A DNA stretch of 64,000 bases, taken from the NCBI RefSeq assembly GCF_001544075.1, contig NZ_BCNT01000008.1, forward strand, positions 62,001 to 126,000, read 5' to 3'. The notes under the pieces are model-generated. The model was not told where the DNA came from. It saw only the letters and a list, made by a program, of their open reading frames with translations, and did not search any database. Both the position numbers and the translations under genes were made by a program. Positions 33,413-41,535 of the stretch are shown here, piece by piece. This stretch comes from Comamonas terrae (lineage in GTDB: Bacteria > Pseudomonadota > Gammaproteobacteria > Burkholderiales > Burkholderiaceae_C). Positions within the stretch are counted from its first letter, which is position 1. Each line of letters begins with the position of its first letter.

Positions 33413-35161
33413 TCAAGCATTGGCGCGGTAGACGCTGCGCCCCTGCTTGATGGTCTCCAGCACCTGGATCGATGCCAGCTTGTGGCGCTCCACCGTCATG
33501 GGGTTGTCCGAGAGAACGACGAGGTCGGCCAGCTTGCCCGGCTCGATCGATCCCTTGCGGTCTTCCTCGAAATGCTGGTAGGCCGACCAGAGGGTCTGCG
33601 CCTGCAGCGCAGTCCAGGGCGATACCCGGTGCTCGGGCCCCAGCACCCTGCCCGAACGGGTGGTGCGGTTCACCGTGGCATCGAGAACCCGAATGGAGGA
33701 CGGCAGCGCCACCGGTGCATCGTGGTGCGAGGTGAAGCGCAGGCCCGCCTCCAGCACCCAGCCCGTGGGCGAGATGTTCTGCGCGCGCGGATCGCCCAGC
33801 ACGGAATCGCGGTGCCAGTCGCCCCAGTAGAAGGTGTGCATGGGAAACAGCGACGGGAAGATGCCCAGTTCCTTGAGCATTGATACCTGGTCCCGCCGCA
33901 ACGTCTGGCCATGGATGAGCACCGGCCGCATGTCCCGGGCCCTGACTTGCGGCCCCGCGGCCCGTACTGCGCCGATGAACTGGTCGATGGCCGCATCCCC
34001 GTTCGCATGCACCAGGATCTGCCAGCCATGCTCCACTGCCCTGGCCACCGCCGCATGCGCCTGGGCATCGCTGAGCACGCCATAGCCTTTGTAGCCCGGC
34101 GGCTGCCCGGCCGGAGGCACCCGATACGGCTGGGTCAGCCAGGCCGTCTTGCCCTGGGGCGAGCCGTCCAGCGTGAGCTTGACGCCGCCGATGCGCAAAC
34201 GGTTCTTGTATGTGCGGCCATAGTACGCTCCGGTCATGAAAGCGCCTTCGCCCAGCTGCAGGATGTCCGGGTAGGACACCACATCCACCAGCAGCCTGCC
34301 GCGTTCCGCGGCGGCAATGGCCGTGGCCACGGCCTGCGGGTCGGCCCGCCCGTCCTGCACCGTGGTGTAGCCGTACTGCAGATATAGCTGCTGCGCCTGC
34401 TCCAGCCAGCCTACCGCCTGCTCGGTGGTGAGCCGGGGCATGAGGCGGCCCAGGGTCCGGAAAAAGGCATTCTCCTCCAGCACGCCATCGGGTTCGCGGC
34501 TGCCGGCCTGGCGCCGAATCACGCCGCCTTCGGGGTCCGGCGTCCCGGCCGTGATGCCCGCCCGCGCCAGCGCCACCGAGTTCAAGGCGCCGAAGTGCCC
34601 CGACTGATGGATGGCCACCACGGGCAGCTGCATCGACACCTGGTCCAGATCCTCGCGCGTGGGATGGCGCCTTTCCTCCAGCTGCGAGTCGTCGTAGCCA
34701 AAACCGAACACCATGCCCAGCTGCGCCGGCTCCTTCGACTCCCGCAGGTAGCGGCGAAAGGTCTGCTGAAGCCCGGCGATGGAGGAATTGTCGCCATCGG
34801 GCGGCGGCAGCAGATTGGCCGAAATGGCCTGCAGGCCCACACCGCCCAGGTGGCTGTGCGGATCCACGAAACCCGGAATCAGCGTCCGTCCCTGCAGGTC
34901 CACCATGCGCGTCGCCGGGCCGCGCAGTCCGAAGACGGCCTCCCGCCTGCCCACGGCCCGGATCACGCCGCCCGCCACGGCCACGGCCTCGACCTGGGGC
35001 TGCGCATCGTTCATGGTCAGGATCGGGCCGCCGAAGTAGATGGCATCCGCTGTGCCATTGCCGGCACCGGTGGCGCAGGCGCCCAGAAGTGCCGACACCG
35101 GCAAGGCTGCGCGGCTGGCGCCCGATGCGGCGACGGTCATCAGAAACTGGCGTTTGTGCAT
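33413..35161 (-). CDS. Exported metal-dependent amidohydrolase (YtcJ/amidohydrolase 3 family)
   Basis: 582 aa from the ATG at 35161, with GGGAGAC upstream. The N-terminus KRQFLMTVAASG..ALPVSALLGACAT looks like a Tat-like (KR rather than RR) signal with a lipobox (LGAC). The metal motif FVDPHSHLGG, later HANGDAAIDQ, LIHGQTLRRDQ and TSHHDAPV, and the closing GKLADLVVLSDNPMTV are typical of the amidohydrolase superfamily, YtcJ branch. Substrate is unknown; an amide or N-acyl compound is likely. It is on the same strand as, and 94 bases downstream from, nothing obviously related. Confidence 0.88.
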   Translation of the reverse strand: MHKRQFLMTVAASGASRAALPVSALLGACATGAGNGTADAIYFGGPILTMNDAQPQVEAVAVAGGVIRAVGRREAVFGLRGPATRMVDLQGRTLIPGFVDPHSHLGGVGLQAISANLLPPPDGDNSSIAGLQQTFRRYLRESKEPAQLGMVFGFGYDDSQLEERRHPTREDLDQVSMQLPVVAIHQSGHFGALNSVALARAGITAGTPDPEGGVIRRQAGSREPDGVLEENAFFRTLGRLMPRLTTEQAVGWLEQAQQLYLQYGYTTVQDGRADPQAVATAIAAAERGRLLVDVVSYPDILQLGEGAFMTGAYYGRTYKNRLRIGGVKLTLDGSPQGKTAWLTQPYRVPPAGQPPGYKGYGVLSDAQAHAAVARAVEHGWQILVHANGDAAIDQFIGAVRAAGPQVRARDMRPVLIHGQTLRRDQVSMLKELGIFPSLFPMHTFYWGDWHRDSVLGDPRAQNISPTGWVLEAGLRFTSHHDAPVALPSSIRVLDATVNRTTRSGRVLGPEHRVSPWTALQAQTLWSAYQHFEEDRKGSIEPGKLADLVVLSDNPMTVERHKLASIQVLETIKQGRSVYRANA

Positions 35162-35255
35162 GGAAGTCTCCCGGTTTCACAACCCGTCCAGCCTAACCGC
35201 AAACCGGGAAAACCCGCCTGGCCGTCTTCAGAGGCAGATCAAAACCTCTTCGAAA

Positions 35256-36506
35256 TCAGGGGGCAGGTGCGGAGCGCATGAGCCAGATCCGCTGCACGCC
35301 CAGGGCCAGCAGCCAGCCCGCCGCGCACATCAGGCCCGTAACGGCCCAGGTCCACTGCCAGCCGCCCATGAGGGTGGCCACGGCCGCCACGGCGGGCGGG
35401 CCGGCAAACTGGCCCACGCAGGACCATTGCTGCATGAAGCCCACCGTGGTGGATACCGTGTTCTGGCTGGGCGCCAGATGCACGGCCGAGGTGAACAAGG
35501 TGCCGGGAATCAGGCCACCGGCTGCCGAAAACACCATCACGGCTGTAAAGCGCAGCCACAGCGGCGCCAGGGGCTGCCCATCGAACTGCACATAAGCCAG
35601 CAGCGCGCTCAGGCCCATGAGAACAAAGCCCGTCTGCAGCGAACGCCGCACCGGCCAGCCGCGCTGCAGCAGCCGGCCCGAGGCGATGTTGCCCACCATA
35701 TTGGCCGCTGCCACCAGCGCCGTGAGCATGCCGGCCAGCCTGGTGCCCATGCCGGCCTGCGCATACATGGTGGGCAGAAAGCCGATGACGCCCATCCACT
35801 GGCCCGAGTACACGGCAAAGCTCAAAGCCACCAGCCAGGGGCCGGGGCTGCGCAGCGTCAGTGCCAGGCGCGGACGCCACCCCACGCCTGCCCCGGCATG
35901 CGCAGGCTCGCCCCCTGCCCGCGGATCGGCCGGCACCCCGCGCCAGACGGCCAGCGCCGCGCACAGGGAAACGGCGCCCAATAGCAACCACCAGCTCTGC
36001 CATGACGCGGCCTGCAGCACCCAGGGCCCGAGCAGCAGCCCCAGCGCGCTGCCAAGCGGCATGTAGGTCCCCCACCATCCCATGCGCGCGCTGAGCTCGC
36101 GGGCCGCTACGTGGCGGCGTATCAGCCCAGGCCCCGGCATGGCCACCAGCAGAAAACCCAGGCCTTCCAGCGCGCGCAATCCCAGCAATCCCCCAAAACC
36201 CGTTGCTGCAGCCCCCAGCATGCTGGAGAGCCCCACCAATGCCAACCCCCACAGCATGCTGCGCCGCAGCCCCCAGCGGTCCGCACCCAGGCCGACCGCC
36301 AGGCCCAGCAACATACCGGCCACCTGCACGGTGGAGAGCAGGAATCCTGCCTGCACCAGGGATATGCCCAGCTCGCGCTGCAGCGCGGCGACGGCTGGCG
36401 GCAGCTTGCCCACATGCAGGGCCACGCTCACGCCGGCCCCCACCACGATCCATGAGGGATTCAACCCGTTCTTCGGCCCTGTTTCCCGTCCTGTTTCCTT
36501 CACCAT
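35256..36506 (-). CDS. MFS transporter (CynX/NimT-like)
   Basis: 416 aa, ATG at 36506 with AAGGAAA directly upstream. Twelve hydrophobic segments; the loop 2-3 motif GLGADRWGLRRSML is present, and LRALEGLGFLLVAMPGPGLIRR resembles the CynX/NimT (cyanate/nitroimidazole) group. A Cys/Trp-bearing helix pair near the end (TVGFMQQWSCVGQFAGPP) is unremarkable for the family. Substrate unknown. It is divergent from the chromate transporter with an inverted repeat in the gap. Confidence 0.87.
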   Translation of the reverse strand: MVKETGRETGPKNGLNPSWIVVGAGVSVALHVGKLPPAVAALQRELGISLVQAGFLLSTVQVAGMLLGLAVGLGADRWGLRRSMLWGLALVGLSSMLGAAATGFGGLLGLRALEGLGFLLVAMPGPGLIRRHVAARELSARMGWWGTYMPLGSALGLLLGPWVLQAASWQSWWLLLGAVSLCAALAVWRGVPADPRAGGEPAHAGAGVGWRPRLALTLRSPGPWLVALSFAVYSGQWMGVIGFLPTMYAQAGMGTRLAGMLTALVAAANMVGNIASGRLLQRGWPVRRSLQTGFVLMGLSALLAYVQFDGQPLAPLWLRFTAVMVFSAAGGLIPGTLFTSAVHLAPSQNTVSTTVGFMQQWSCVGQFAGPPAVAAVATLMGGWQWTWAVTGLMCAAGWLLALGVQRIWLMRSAPAP

Positions 36507-36588
36507 TTTCCTTGCAGCGCCTTGGTTGTAGCTGATATGTCAATCACTTGAAGCATAGGGCAAACGGGCGGCCGGTTCGCCAGCATTT

Positions 36589-36611
36589 TGTGCCCGGCAT
36601 ATTTGGGCACA
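36589..36611. promoter_or_regulatory. Inverted repeat between divergent MFS and chrA genes
   Basis: TGTGCCC, 9-base spacer, GGGCACA: perfect 7-bp arms centred 45 bases before the chrA start and 94 before the MFS start. It looks like a dimeric repressor or LysR-type site; the regulator is not in the window. Confidence 0.5.
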
Positions 36612-36644
36612 CTAGCGGGCACTGTCCAACAACCCGACACCCAC

Positions 36645-37862
36645 ATGCCAGAGCCCGTTTCTTCTGCGCCAGCACCCCGGCATCGCCTTGGCGAGGTCGG
36701 CCTGGCCTTTCTCAAGCTGGGGCTGACCTCGTTCGGCGGGCCGATCGCCCATCTCGGCTACTTCCGCTCGGAATTCGTCGAGCGCCGCCGCTGGCTCGGC
36801 GATGCGCAATACGCCGACCTGGTCGCGCTGTGCCAGTTCCTCCCCGGCCCGGCCAGCAGCCAGGTGGGCATGGCCCTGGGCATGCTGCGCGCGGGCTGGG
36901 GCGGCGCATTGCTGGCCTGGCTGGCATTCACGCTGCCCTCGGCCCTGCTGCTGCTGGCCCTGGCACTGGGCGCGGCCGGCAGCGCGCACTGGCTGACGCC
37001 CGGCGTGCTGCACGGCCTCAAGATCGTGGCCGTGGCCGTGGTCACCCAGGCGGTTCACGGCATGGGCAAGAACCTGTGCCCCGACCGGCCGCGCGCCGGC
37101 CTGGCCGTGCTGTGCGCCGCCCTGCTGTTGCTGTGGCCCGGGGCCTGGACACAGGGCGCCGTCATCGCCGCAGCGGCCGCGACGGGCTATTGCCTGCTGC
37201 CGCCCCCGGCCGTGACGGCCCGGACCGCATCGATCGATTTCGGTATTTCCAGAACAGCCGGAGCCGTGCTGCTGACGCTGTTTCTGGCCCTGCTCGTGCT
37301 GCTGCCCCTGGTGGCCTGGCGGCATCCCTCTCTGCCCGTGCAGGCTGCGGCCGTGTTCTACCAGGCCGGCTCGCTGGTCTTTGGCGGCGGCCATGTGGTG
37401 CTGCCCCTGCTGCAGGCCGGAGTCGTGGAGCCCGGCTGGATCGATGCCGACCGCTTCCTGGCCGGCTATGCCGCGGCCCAGGCCGTGCCCGGCCCCTTGT
37501 TCACGCTGGCCGCCTATCTGGGCGCCGTGCTGCCGCTGGACGCCGGCCTGCGCGGCTGGCCCGGCGGGCTGCTGGCCCTGGTCTGCATTTTCGTTCCCGC
37601 GGCGCTGCTGGTGCTGGGCGCACTGCCATTCTGGGAAAGCCTGCGCGACAACCTGGGCGTGCGCAAGGCGCTGGCCGGCATCAATGCCGCCGTCGTCGGC
37701 ATTCTGGCGGCAGCCTTGTACGACCCGGTGTGGACCAGCGCCATCCACGGCCGCGCCGACATGGCGCTGGCCCTGCTGTGCTTCGGCCTGCTGGTCTGGG
37801 GGCGCGCCGCGCCCATATCCGTGGTGGGCCTGGGCGCGCTGGCGGGAGCGCTGTTCCTCTGA
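36645..37862 (+). CDS. chrA: Chromate transporter, long CHR family
   Basis: 405 aa from the ATG at 36645. Two homologous halves of about 190 residues, each starting with the CHR signature: FLKLGLTSFGGPIAHLGYF with LCQFLPGPASSQVGMALG in the first half, and AGSLVFGGGHVVLPLLQ with AAAQAVPGPLFTLAAYLG in the second. About ten to twelve helices. It exports chromate from the cytoplasm. No chrB-type regulator is beside it, but the upstream inverted repeat implies control. It ends one base before the convergent aldo/keto reductase gene. Confidence 0.93.
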   Translation: MPEPVSSAPAPRHRLGEVGLAFLKLGLTSFGGPIAHLGYFRSEFVERRRWLGDAQYADLVALCQFLPGPASSQVGMALGMLRAGWGGALLAWLAFTLPSALLLLALALGAAGSAHWLTPGVLHGLKIVAVAVVTQAVHGMGKNLCPDRPRAGLAVLCAALLLLWPGAWTQGAVIAAAAATGYCLLPPPAVTARTASIDFGISRTAGAVLLTLFLALLVLLPLVAWRHPSLPVQAAAVFYQAGSLVFGGGHVVLPLLQAGVVEPGWIDADRFLAGYAAAQAVPGPLFTLAAYLGAVLPLDAGLRGWPGGLLALVCIFVPAALLVLGALPFWESLRDNLGVRKALAGINAAVVGILAAALYDPVWTSAIHGRADMALALLCFGLLVWGRAAPISVVGLGALAGALFL

Positions 37863-37863
37863 C

Positions 37864-38718
37864 TCAAAGAATATCCAGCGGCTGCTTGCGCCGCGGCGGC
37901 GGCGAGGCGGCGTCGATCCGTGCCAGGTCATCGGCATCGAGCTTGAGCGAAAGCGCGGCGGCATTGTCATGGATATGCTCGGCCGACCCGCTTTCGGGAA
38001 TCGCGATCACCTGTCCGCTGCGCATCGCCCATGCCAGGGCCACGGCCGTGCCGCCGACGCCGTGCCTGTCGCCGATCTCGGCCAGCAGCGGGTCGCCGAT
38101 CAGGTCGCTGTGGCCCAGCGGGCAATAGGCCATCACGCCCACGCCGTGCTCCCTGCACCAGGGCAGCAGGTCGTACTCGATGCCGCGGCTTTGCACGTTG
38201 TAGAGCACCTGGTTGACCACGCAGTTGCGGCCCTGGGGAATGCGCCACAGCTCCTGCATGTCATCGGTGTCGAAATTGGAAACACCCCAGTGCCTGATCT
38301 TGCCTTCGGCCTTGAGCTCCTCGAATGCAGCCACCGTCTCGGCCAGCGGGGTGCTGCCGCGCCAATGCAGCAGATACAGGTCTATGCACCTGACGCCCAG
38401 GCGCTGGCGGCTGGCCTCGAAGGCACGCACCACGCCGCGGCGGCTGGCGTTGTGGGGCAGCACCTTGCTCACCAGAAAGGGCTGCCCGCTGCCTGGGGGC
38501 AGCTGGCGCAGCGCATCGCCGATCAATTCTTCCGACAGGCCATCGCCATACATTTCGGCCGTGTCGATCACGCTCAGGCCCAGCTGCACGCCGGCAATCA
38601 GCGCCTGCATTTCGGTATCCCAGTCACGACGCCCCTGGCCCAGATGCCAGGAGCCCAGGCCCAGATGCGCGCGCCCTTCGAGGAACGGCAGCGGCGAGGA
38701 TTCGTTGGTGGTGGACAT
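37864..38718 (-). CDS. Aldo/keto reductase
   Basis: 284 aa from the ATG at 38718, with GGAG upstream. The catalytic tetrad region is seen as VIDTAEMYGDGLSEELIG (Asp, Tyr), FLVSKVLPHNAS (Lys) and IDLYLLHWRG (His). VNQVLYNVQSRGIEYDLLPWC and VIAIPESGSAEHIHDN (cofactor loop) complete an AKR barrel. It uses NADPH to reduce aldehydes or ketones; substrate unknown. Confidence 0.92.
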   Translation of the reverse strand: MSTTNESSPLPFLEGRAHLGLGSWHLGQGRRDWDTEMQALIAGVQLGLSVIDTAEMYGDGLSEELIGDALRQLPPGSGQPFLVSKVLPHNASRRGVVRAFEASRQRLGVRCIDLYLLHWRGSTPLAETVAAFEELKAEGKIRHWGVSNFDTDDMQELWRIPQGRNCVVNQVLYNVQSRGIEYDLLPWCREHGVGVMAYCPLGHSDLIGDPLLAEIGDRHGVGGTAVALAWAMRSGQVIAIPESGSAEHIHDNAAALSLKLDADDLARIDAASPPPRRKQPLDIL

Positions 38719-39088
38719 AGCAATCTCCATGGAGGCGGCCCGGCTCTGCACATTTCAAGCCTTTGGGGTCGTGCGGCCCATTGTGCAAGCGGTGGCAGCT
38801 ATCAATATTGCGAATCGGTCAGCAGTGTTTCAGCCAAAGCCCGTGCGGCTGGCCCCTTCCTGCCCATTTCGCGCCCGGCATCGGATCTGCGGCGCCCAGC
38901 GCCAACTGGCGAAAAGCGCCTACAGGGACGCCATGATTATTTGCTTTGCCAACCACTTTCGGGCCGCGTTCTGCGTTTATAAATCGCGCACCAGTCCTGT
39001 GTCAGGCCGGTACAGCCAGGCGCCAGGCGCGCCTGCGGCCTTGCCGCGGCACAACGCATACCAACTCATAACAACGGGGAAAATCACC
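38719..39088. other. Intergenic region without a recognisable gene
   Basis: 370 bases between the divergent aldo/keto reductase and DUF2167 genes. GGCAGCTATCAAT near 38793-38805 looks like one end of the palindromic repeat family; TTTATAAAT near 38978 is the only markedly AT-rich, promoter-like spot. No coding frame is convincing. Confidence 0.5.
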
Positions 39089-39940
39089 ATGTTCAAATCC
39101 ATCGCAGCCGCGATTGTGGGCCTTTCCATGTCTTTCGGCCTCTGGGCCCAGAATGACGACAGCCAGCAGCTGCCCGAGCAGATCAAGGCCTTGCACTGGA
39201 TCGACAAGGGCGAAGGCGAGATTGCCGGCAAGGCCAGCGTGAAGATTCCTGCCGGCTATGCCTTTCTGGGCGAGCAGGACACCTCCAAGCTGCTGCAGAT
39301 GTATGGCAACCCGCCGACCAGCGAGCATTTTCTGATCGCGCCCAGGTCGCTGGACTGGTTCGCCGTGTTCTCGTTCGACGAGACCGGCTATATCAAGGAC
39401 GACGAGAAGATCGACGCGGCGGCGCTGCTCAAGTCCATGCAGGCCGGCGACGAGGCCGGCAACAAGGAGCGCAAGAAGCTGGGCCTGGAAGCGCTGTACA
39501 CCGAAGGCTGGCAGGTGCCGCCCCACTACGACGAAGGCACGCGCCGTCTGGAATGGGGCTTGCGCCTGCGCGATGAGTCGGGCCAGCGCAATGTGAACTA
39601 CACCTCGCGCATCCTGGGCCGCACCGGCGTGATGAGCGCCACCCTGGTCTCCGATACCGAGGCTCTGGCCAAGAACACCGACGAATTCAAGAAGGTGCTG
39701 ACGGGATTCAGCTACAACAGCGGCCTGGCCTACTCCGAATTCAAGAACGGCGACAAGCTGGCCACCATCGGCCTGGGTGCGCTGGTGCTGGGCGGAGCCG
39801 CGGCCGTGGCCACCAAGAAAGGCCTGTGGGCCGTGATCGGCGGCTTCCTGGCCGGCGCCTGGAAACTGATTGCCGCCGCCTTCGTGGCGCTGTTCGCCGG
39901 CATCGGCAAGTTCTTCAAGCGCGACAAGAACGCCGCATAA
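39089..39940 (+). CDS. DUF2167-family exported membrane protein
   Basis: 283 aa with GGGGAAAATC upstream of the ATG. A signal peptide ends at LWAQ. The soluble domain contains IPAGYAFLGEQDTSKLLQMYGNPP, WFAVFSFDETGYIKDDEKIDAAALLKSMQ and RRLEWGLRLRDESGQRNVNYTSRILGRTGVM, the DUF2167 pattern. Two C-terminal helices (IGLGALVLGGAAAVATKKG and LWAVIGGFLAGAWKLIAAAFVALFAGIG) and a basic tail follow. Function unknown; probably a periplasmic domain anchored in the inner membrane. Confidence 0.88.
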   Translation: MFKSIAAAIVGLSMSFGLWAQNDDSQQLPEQIKALHWIDKGEGEIAGKASVKIPAGYAFLGEQDTSKLLQMYGNPPTSEHFLIAPRSLDWFAVFSFDETGYIKDDEKIDAAALLKSMQAGDEAGNKERKKLGLEALYTEGWQVPPHYDEGTRRLEWGLRLRDESGQRNVNYTSRILGRTGVMSATLVSDTEALAKNTDEFKKVLTGFSYNSGLAYSEFKNGDKLATIGLGALVLGGAAAVATKKGLWAVIGGFLAGAWKLIAAAFVALFAGIGKFFKRDKNAA

Positions 39941-39965
39941 GTCCCGCCTGCACCGCAGCTTCCGG

Positions 39966-39995
39966 CCCCGCGCATCGCTAAGATCGCGGGGTTTG
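39966..39995 (+). terminator. GC-rich hairpin after the DUF2167 gene (terminator, overlapping a possible -10)
   Basis: CCCCGCG (39966-39972) pairs with CGCGGGG (39985-39991), followed by TTT. The loop contains TAAGAT, which could be a -10 element for the next gene, so the same bases may serve both roles. Confidence 0.6.
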
Positions 39996-40052
39996 CCTTT
40001 TCCGCCCCTTGGTTCAGCGGGGCAGCCTCTTCATTGCGAAAGTCCGATTGCC

Positions 40053-40826
40053 GTGTATTTCACCGTGAGCGCGGAGGCGCAGATTCTTCTGGCGATCTGC
40101 ATTTTCTACCTGTACGACGCCGCCGTGGGCCTGCAGGCCGGCGAAGGCCTGCTGCGCCGTACCCGCAGCAACAGCTGGCGTGCGCAACTGGCCACGCAGG
40201 GCTTCGAGCTGCGCCGCGCCTATCTGCTGTGGCCGCCCGTGCTGCAGCCACACCAGCCTGTCTACCGGCTGCGCTGGAACCCGGGCCATATCCGGCTGCC
40301 GGACGAATCCCCGGCCGTGCAGGAACTGGCCCGGCATGCCGCCAGCTTTGCGCCCTTTGTCCTGCCGCTGTACCTCCTGGCACTGCTTCTGTTCGGCGCA
40401 CTGCCGGCCTCCTTCTTCGTCTTGCATTCGGAGACGGCGCAGCTTGTGGCGCTGGCGCTGATCTACCTGAGTACCCTGTGGCTGGCCCTGCTCTGCGTGC
40501 GCCACGGCCGTCTGGGCCATACCGAGGCCCGGACCGCGCGCTCCGTCGCCATCCAGATCCTGCTGTGTCCGCCGTTTGCGCTCAACGCAGTGCGCAAGCT
40601 GTCGCTGGCCTGCTCGCCGGCCTGCGATCTGCCCCAGGCCGCCCGGCAGCTGGCAGCCCCCGGCGACTGGCAGGCACTGGCCAAGGCCATGCATGCGACG
40701 ATTGAAGAACAGATCGCCGAGCTGCACGACAGCGACCATGCCGACGACGCACAGCAGCAGCGCCTGCAGGCTGCCCTCCGCCAGCTGGAACCCCATCTGC
40801 CGGCTGGGGATGCCGAGGCACTTTGA
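40053..40826 (+). CDS. Hypothetical membrane protein
   Basis: 257 aa with a GTG start at 40053 (frame open further upstream, without an ATG that fits). Hydrophobic segments: AEAQILLAICIFYLYDAAVG at the N-terminus, then FAPFVLPLYLLALLLFGALPASF and LVALALIYLSTLWLALLCV in the middle. The C-terminal third is soluble and helical with acidic residues (EEQIAELHDSDHADDAQQQ). Family not recognised. Confidence 0.7.
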   Translation: MYFTVSAEAQILLAICIFYLYDAAVGLQAGEGLLRRTRSNSWRAQLATQGFELRRAYLLWPPVLQPHQPVYRLRWNPGHIRLPDESPAVQELARHAASFAPFVLPLYLLALLLFGALPASFFVLHSETAQLVALALIYLSTLWLALLCVRHGRLGHTEARTARSVAIQILLCPPFALNAVRKLSLACSPACDLPQAARQLAAPGDWQALAKAMHATIEEQIAELHDSDHADDAQQQRLQAALRQLEPHLPAGDAEAL

Positions 40827-40830
40827 TCAA

Positions 40831-40873
40831 ATCAGGCTCCAGCGCCCGCCCTACAAGCGCCAGCAGCTATCCA
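40831..40873. repeat. Palindromic intergenic repeat copy
   Basis: ATCAGGCTCCAGCGC ... AAGCGCCAGCAGCTATC is a nearly complete copy in inverted orientation of the element at 46100 and 54211; inner GCGC arms and an outer AGCAGCTAT block are kept. It lies just after the hypothetical membrane gene. Confidence 0.65.
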
Positions 40874-41037
40874 ATTGGAAGCAAAAAAGGCAAGCAGCAC
40901 AGATTCGGCATGCGTTCACCGTCTCCAACCCAGGTATCAGCATCTTGGCATGGGCTGGGGCCATGACGGCCGGTTCGATAACTGAACCGCCGGCATCCCC
41001 CACAATAAGCGCTTTTCGTTTTACAAGCCTGAACACC

Positions 41038-41352
41038 ATGGCCTTTGCTGACAACCTGCGCGCACTGCCGCCCATTGCCCATATCGCCGAACTGCAGCTG
41101 ATAGACACGGACGGCCAGCTCGCCGCCACCATTCCGAACACCCCGGGCAAGGCCGGTTCGGTCACGGTCTACAACGCCCTTGCGGCCAAGCACGGCAGCA
41201 TCAACGCCGCCGCGGCCCAGGAAGGCCTGGAGCTTTTTGCCGAGCACACCGAAGATGCCAGGGCCCACCCCGGATCCCATCCGAATATCGACCGCCTGCT
41301 GCAGGTCATTGCCACAGGCAAGGGCTACGAGGTCAAGGTGATTGCGGCTTGA
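41038..41352 (+). CDS. DUF2322-family protein
   Basis: 104 aa from the ATG at 41038. A compact soluble protein with IAELQLIDTDGQLAATIPNTPGKAGSVTVYNALAAKHG and EGLELFAEHTEDARAHPGSHPNIDRLL, the conserved DUF2322 pattern. No signal peptide or helices. Function unknown. It is convergent with the hipA-like gene; two palindromes lie between them. Confidence 0.85.
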   Translation: MAFADNLRALPPIAHIAELQLIDTDGQLAATIPNTPGKAGSVTVYNALAAKHGSINAAAAQEGLELFAEHTEDARAHPGSHPNIDRLLQVIATGKGYEVKVIAA

Positions 41353-41425
41353 GCCAAGTCTCGGCTCTTTGCGTCCGCCACCTTGGCGGATTGCGTGGTC
41401 GCTGATCCGAGGTTTCCAGGAAAAG

Positions 41426-41455
41426 GTGAATATTTACCGATCAGGAAATATTCAC
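41426..41455. promoter_or_regulatory. Palindrome copy 1 downstream of hipA, TTT-CCGATCAGG-AAA core
   Basis: GTGAATATTT (41426-41435), ACCGATCAGG, AAATATTCAC (41446-41455): perfect 10-bp arms. Its centre matches the palindromes upstream of hipB, so it is probably bound by the same repressor. Confidence 0.6.
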
Positions 41456-41475
41456 TCTTGAGTGCCTCTTTGACT

Positions 41476-41503
41476 AAAAAAATTCCCGATCAGGAATTTT
41501 TTT
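41476..41503. promoter_or_regulatory. Palindrome copy 2 downstream of hipA
   Basis: AAAAAAATTCC (41476-41486), CGATCA, GGAATTTTTTT (41493-41503): perfect 11-bp arms with the TTCC-CGATCA-GGAA core. The A and T runs could also let it act as a two-way terminator for hipA and the DUF2322 gene. Confidence 0.6.
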
Positions 41504-41535
41504 GCAAGAAGTCCTTTGGGTAACTTTGTTGCAGA

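Noticed and set aside
41476..41503. Plain terminator of hipA
   Set aside because: A/T runs allow it, but the core equals the hipB operator sequence and the stem is GC-poor, so a protein-binding site was preferred.
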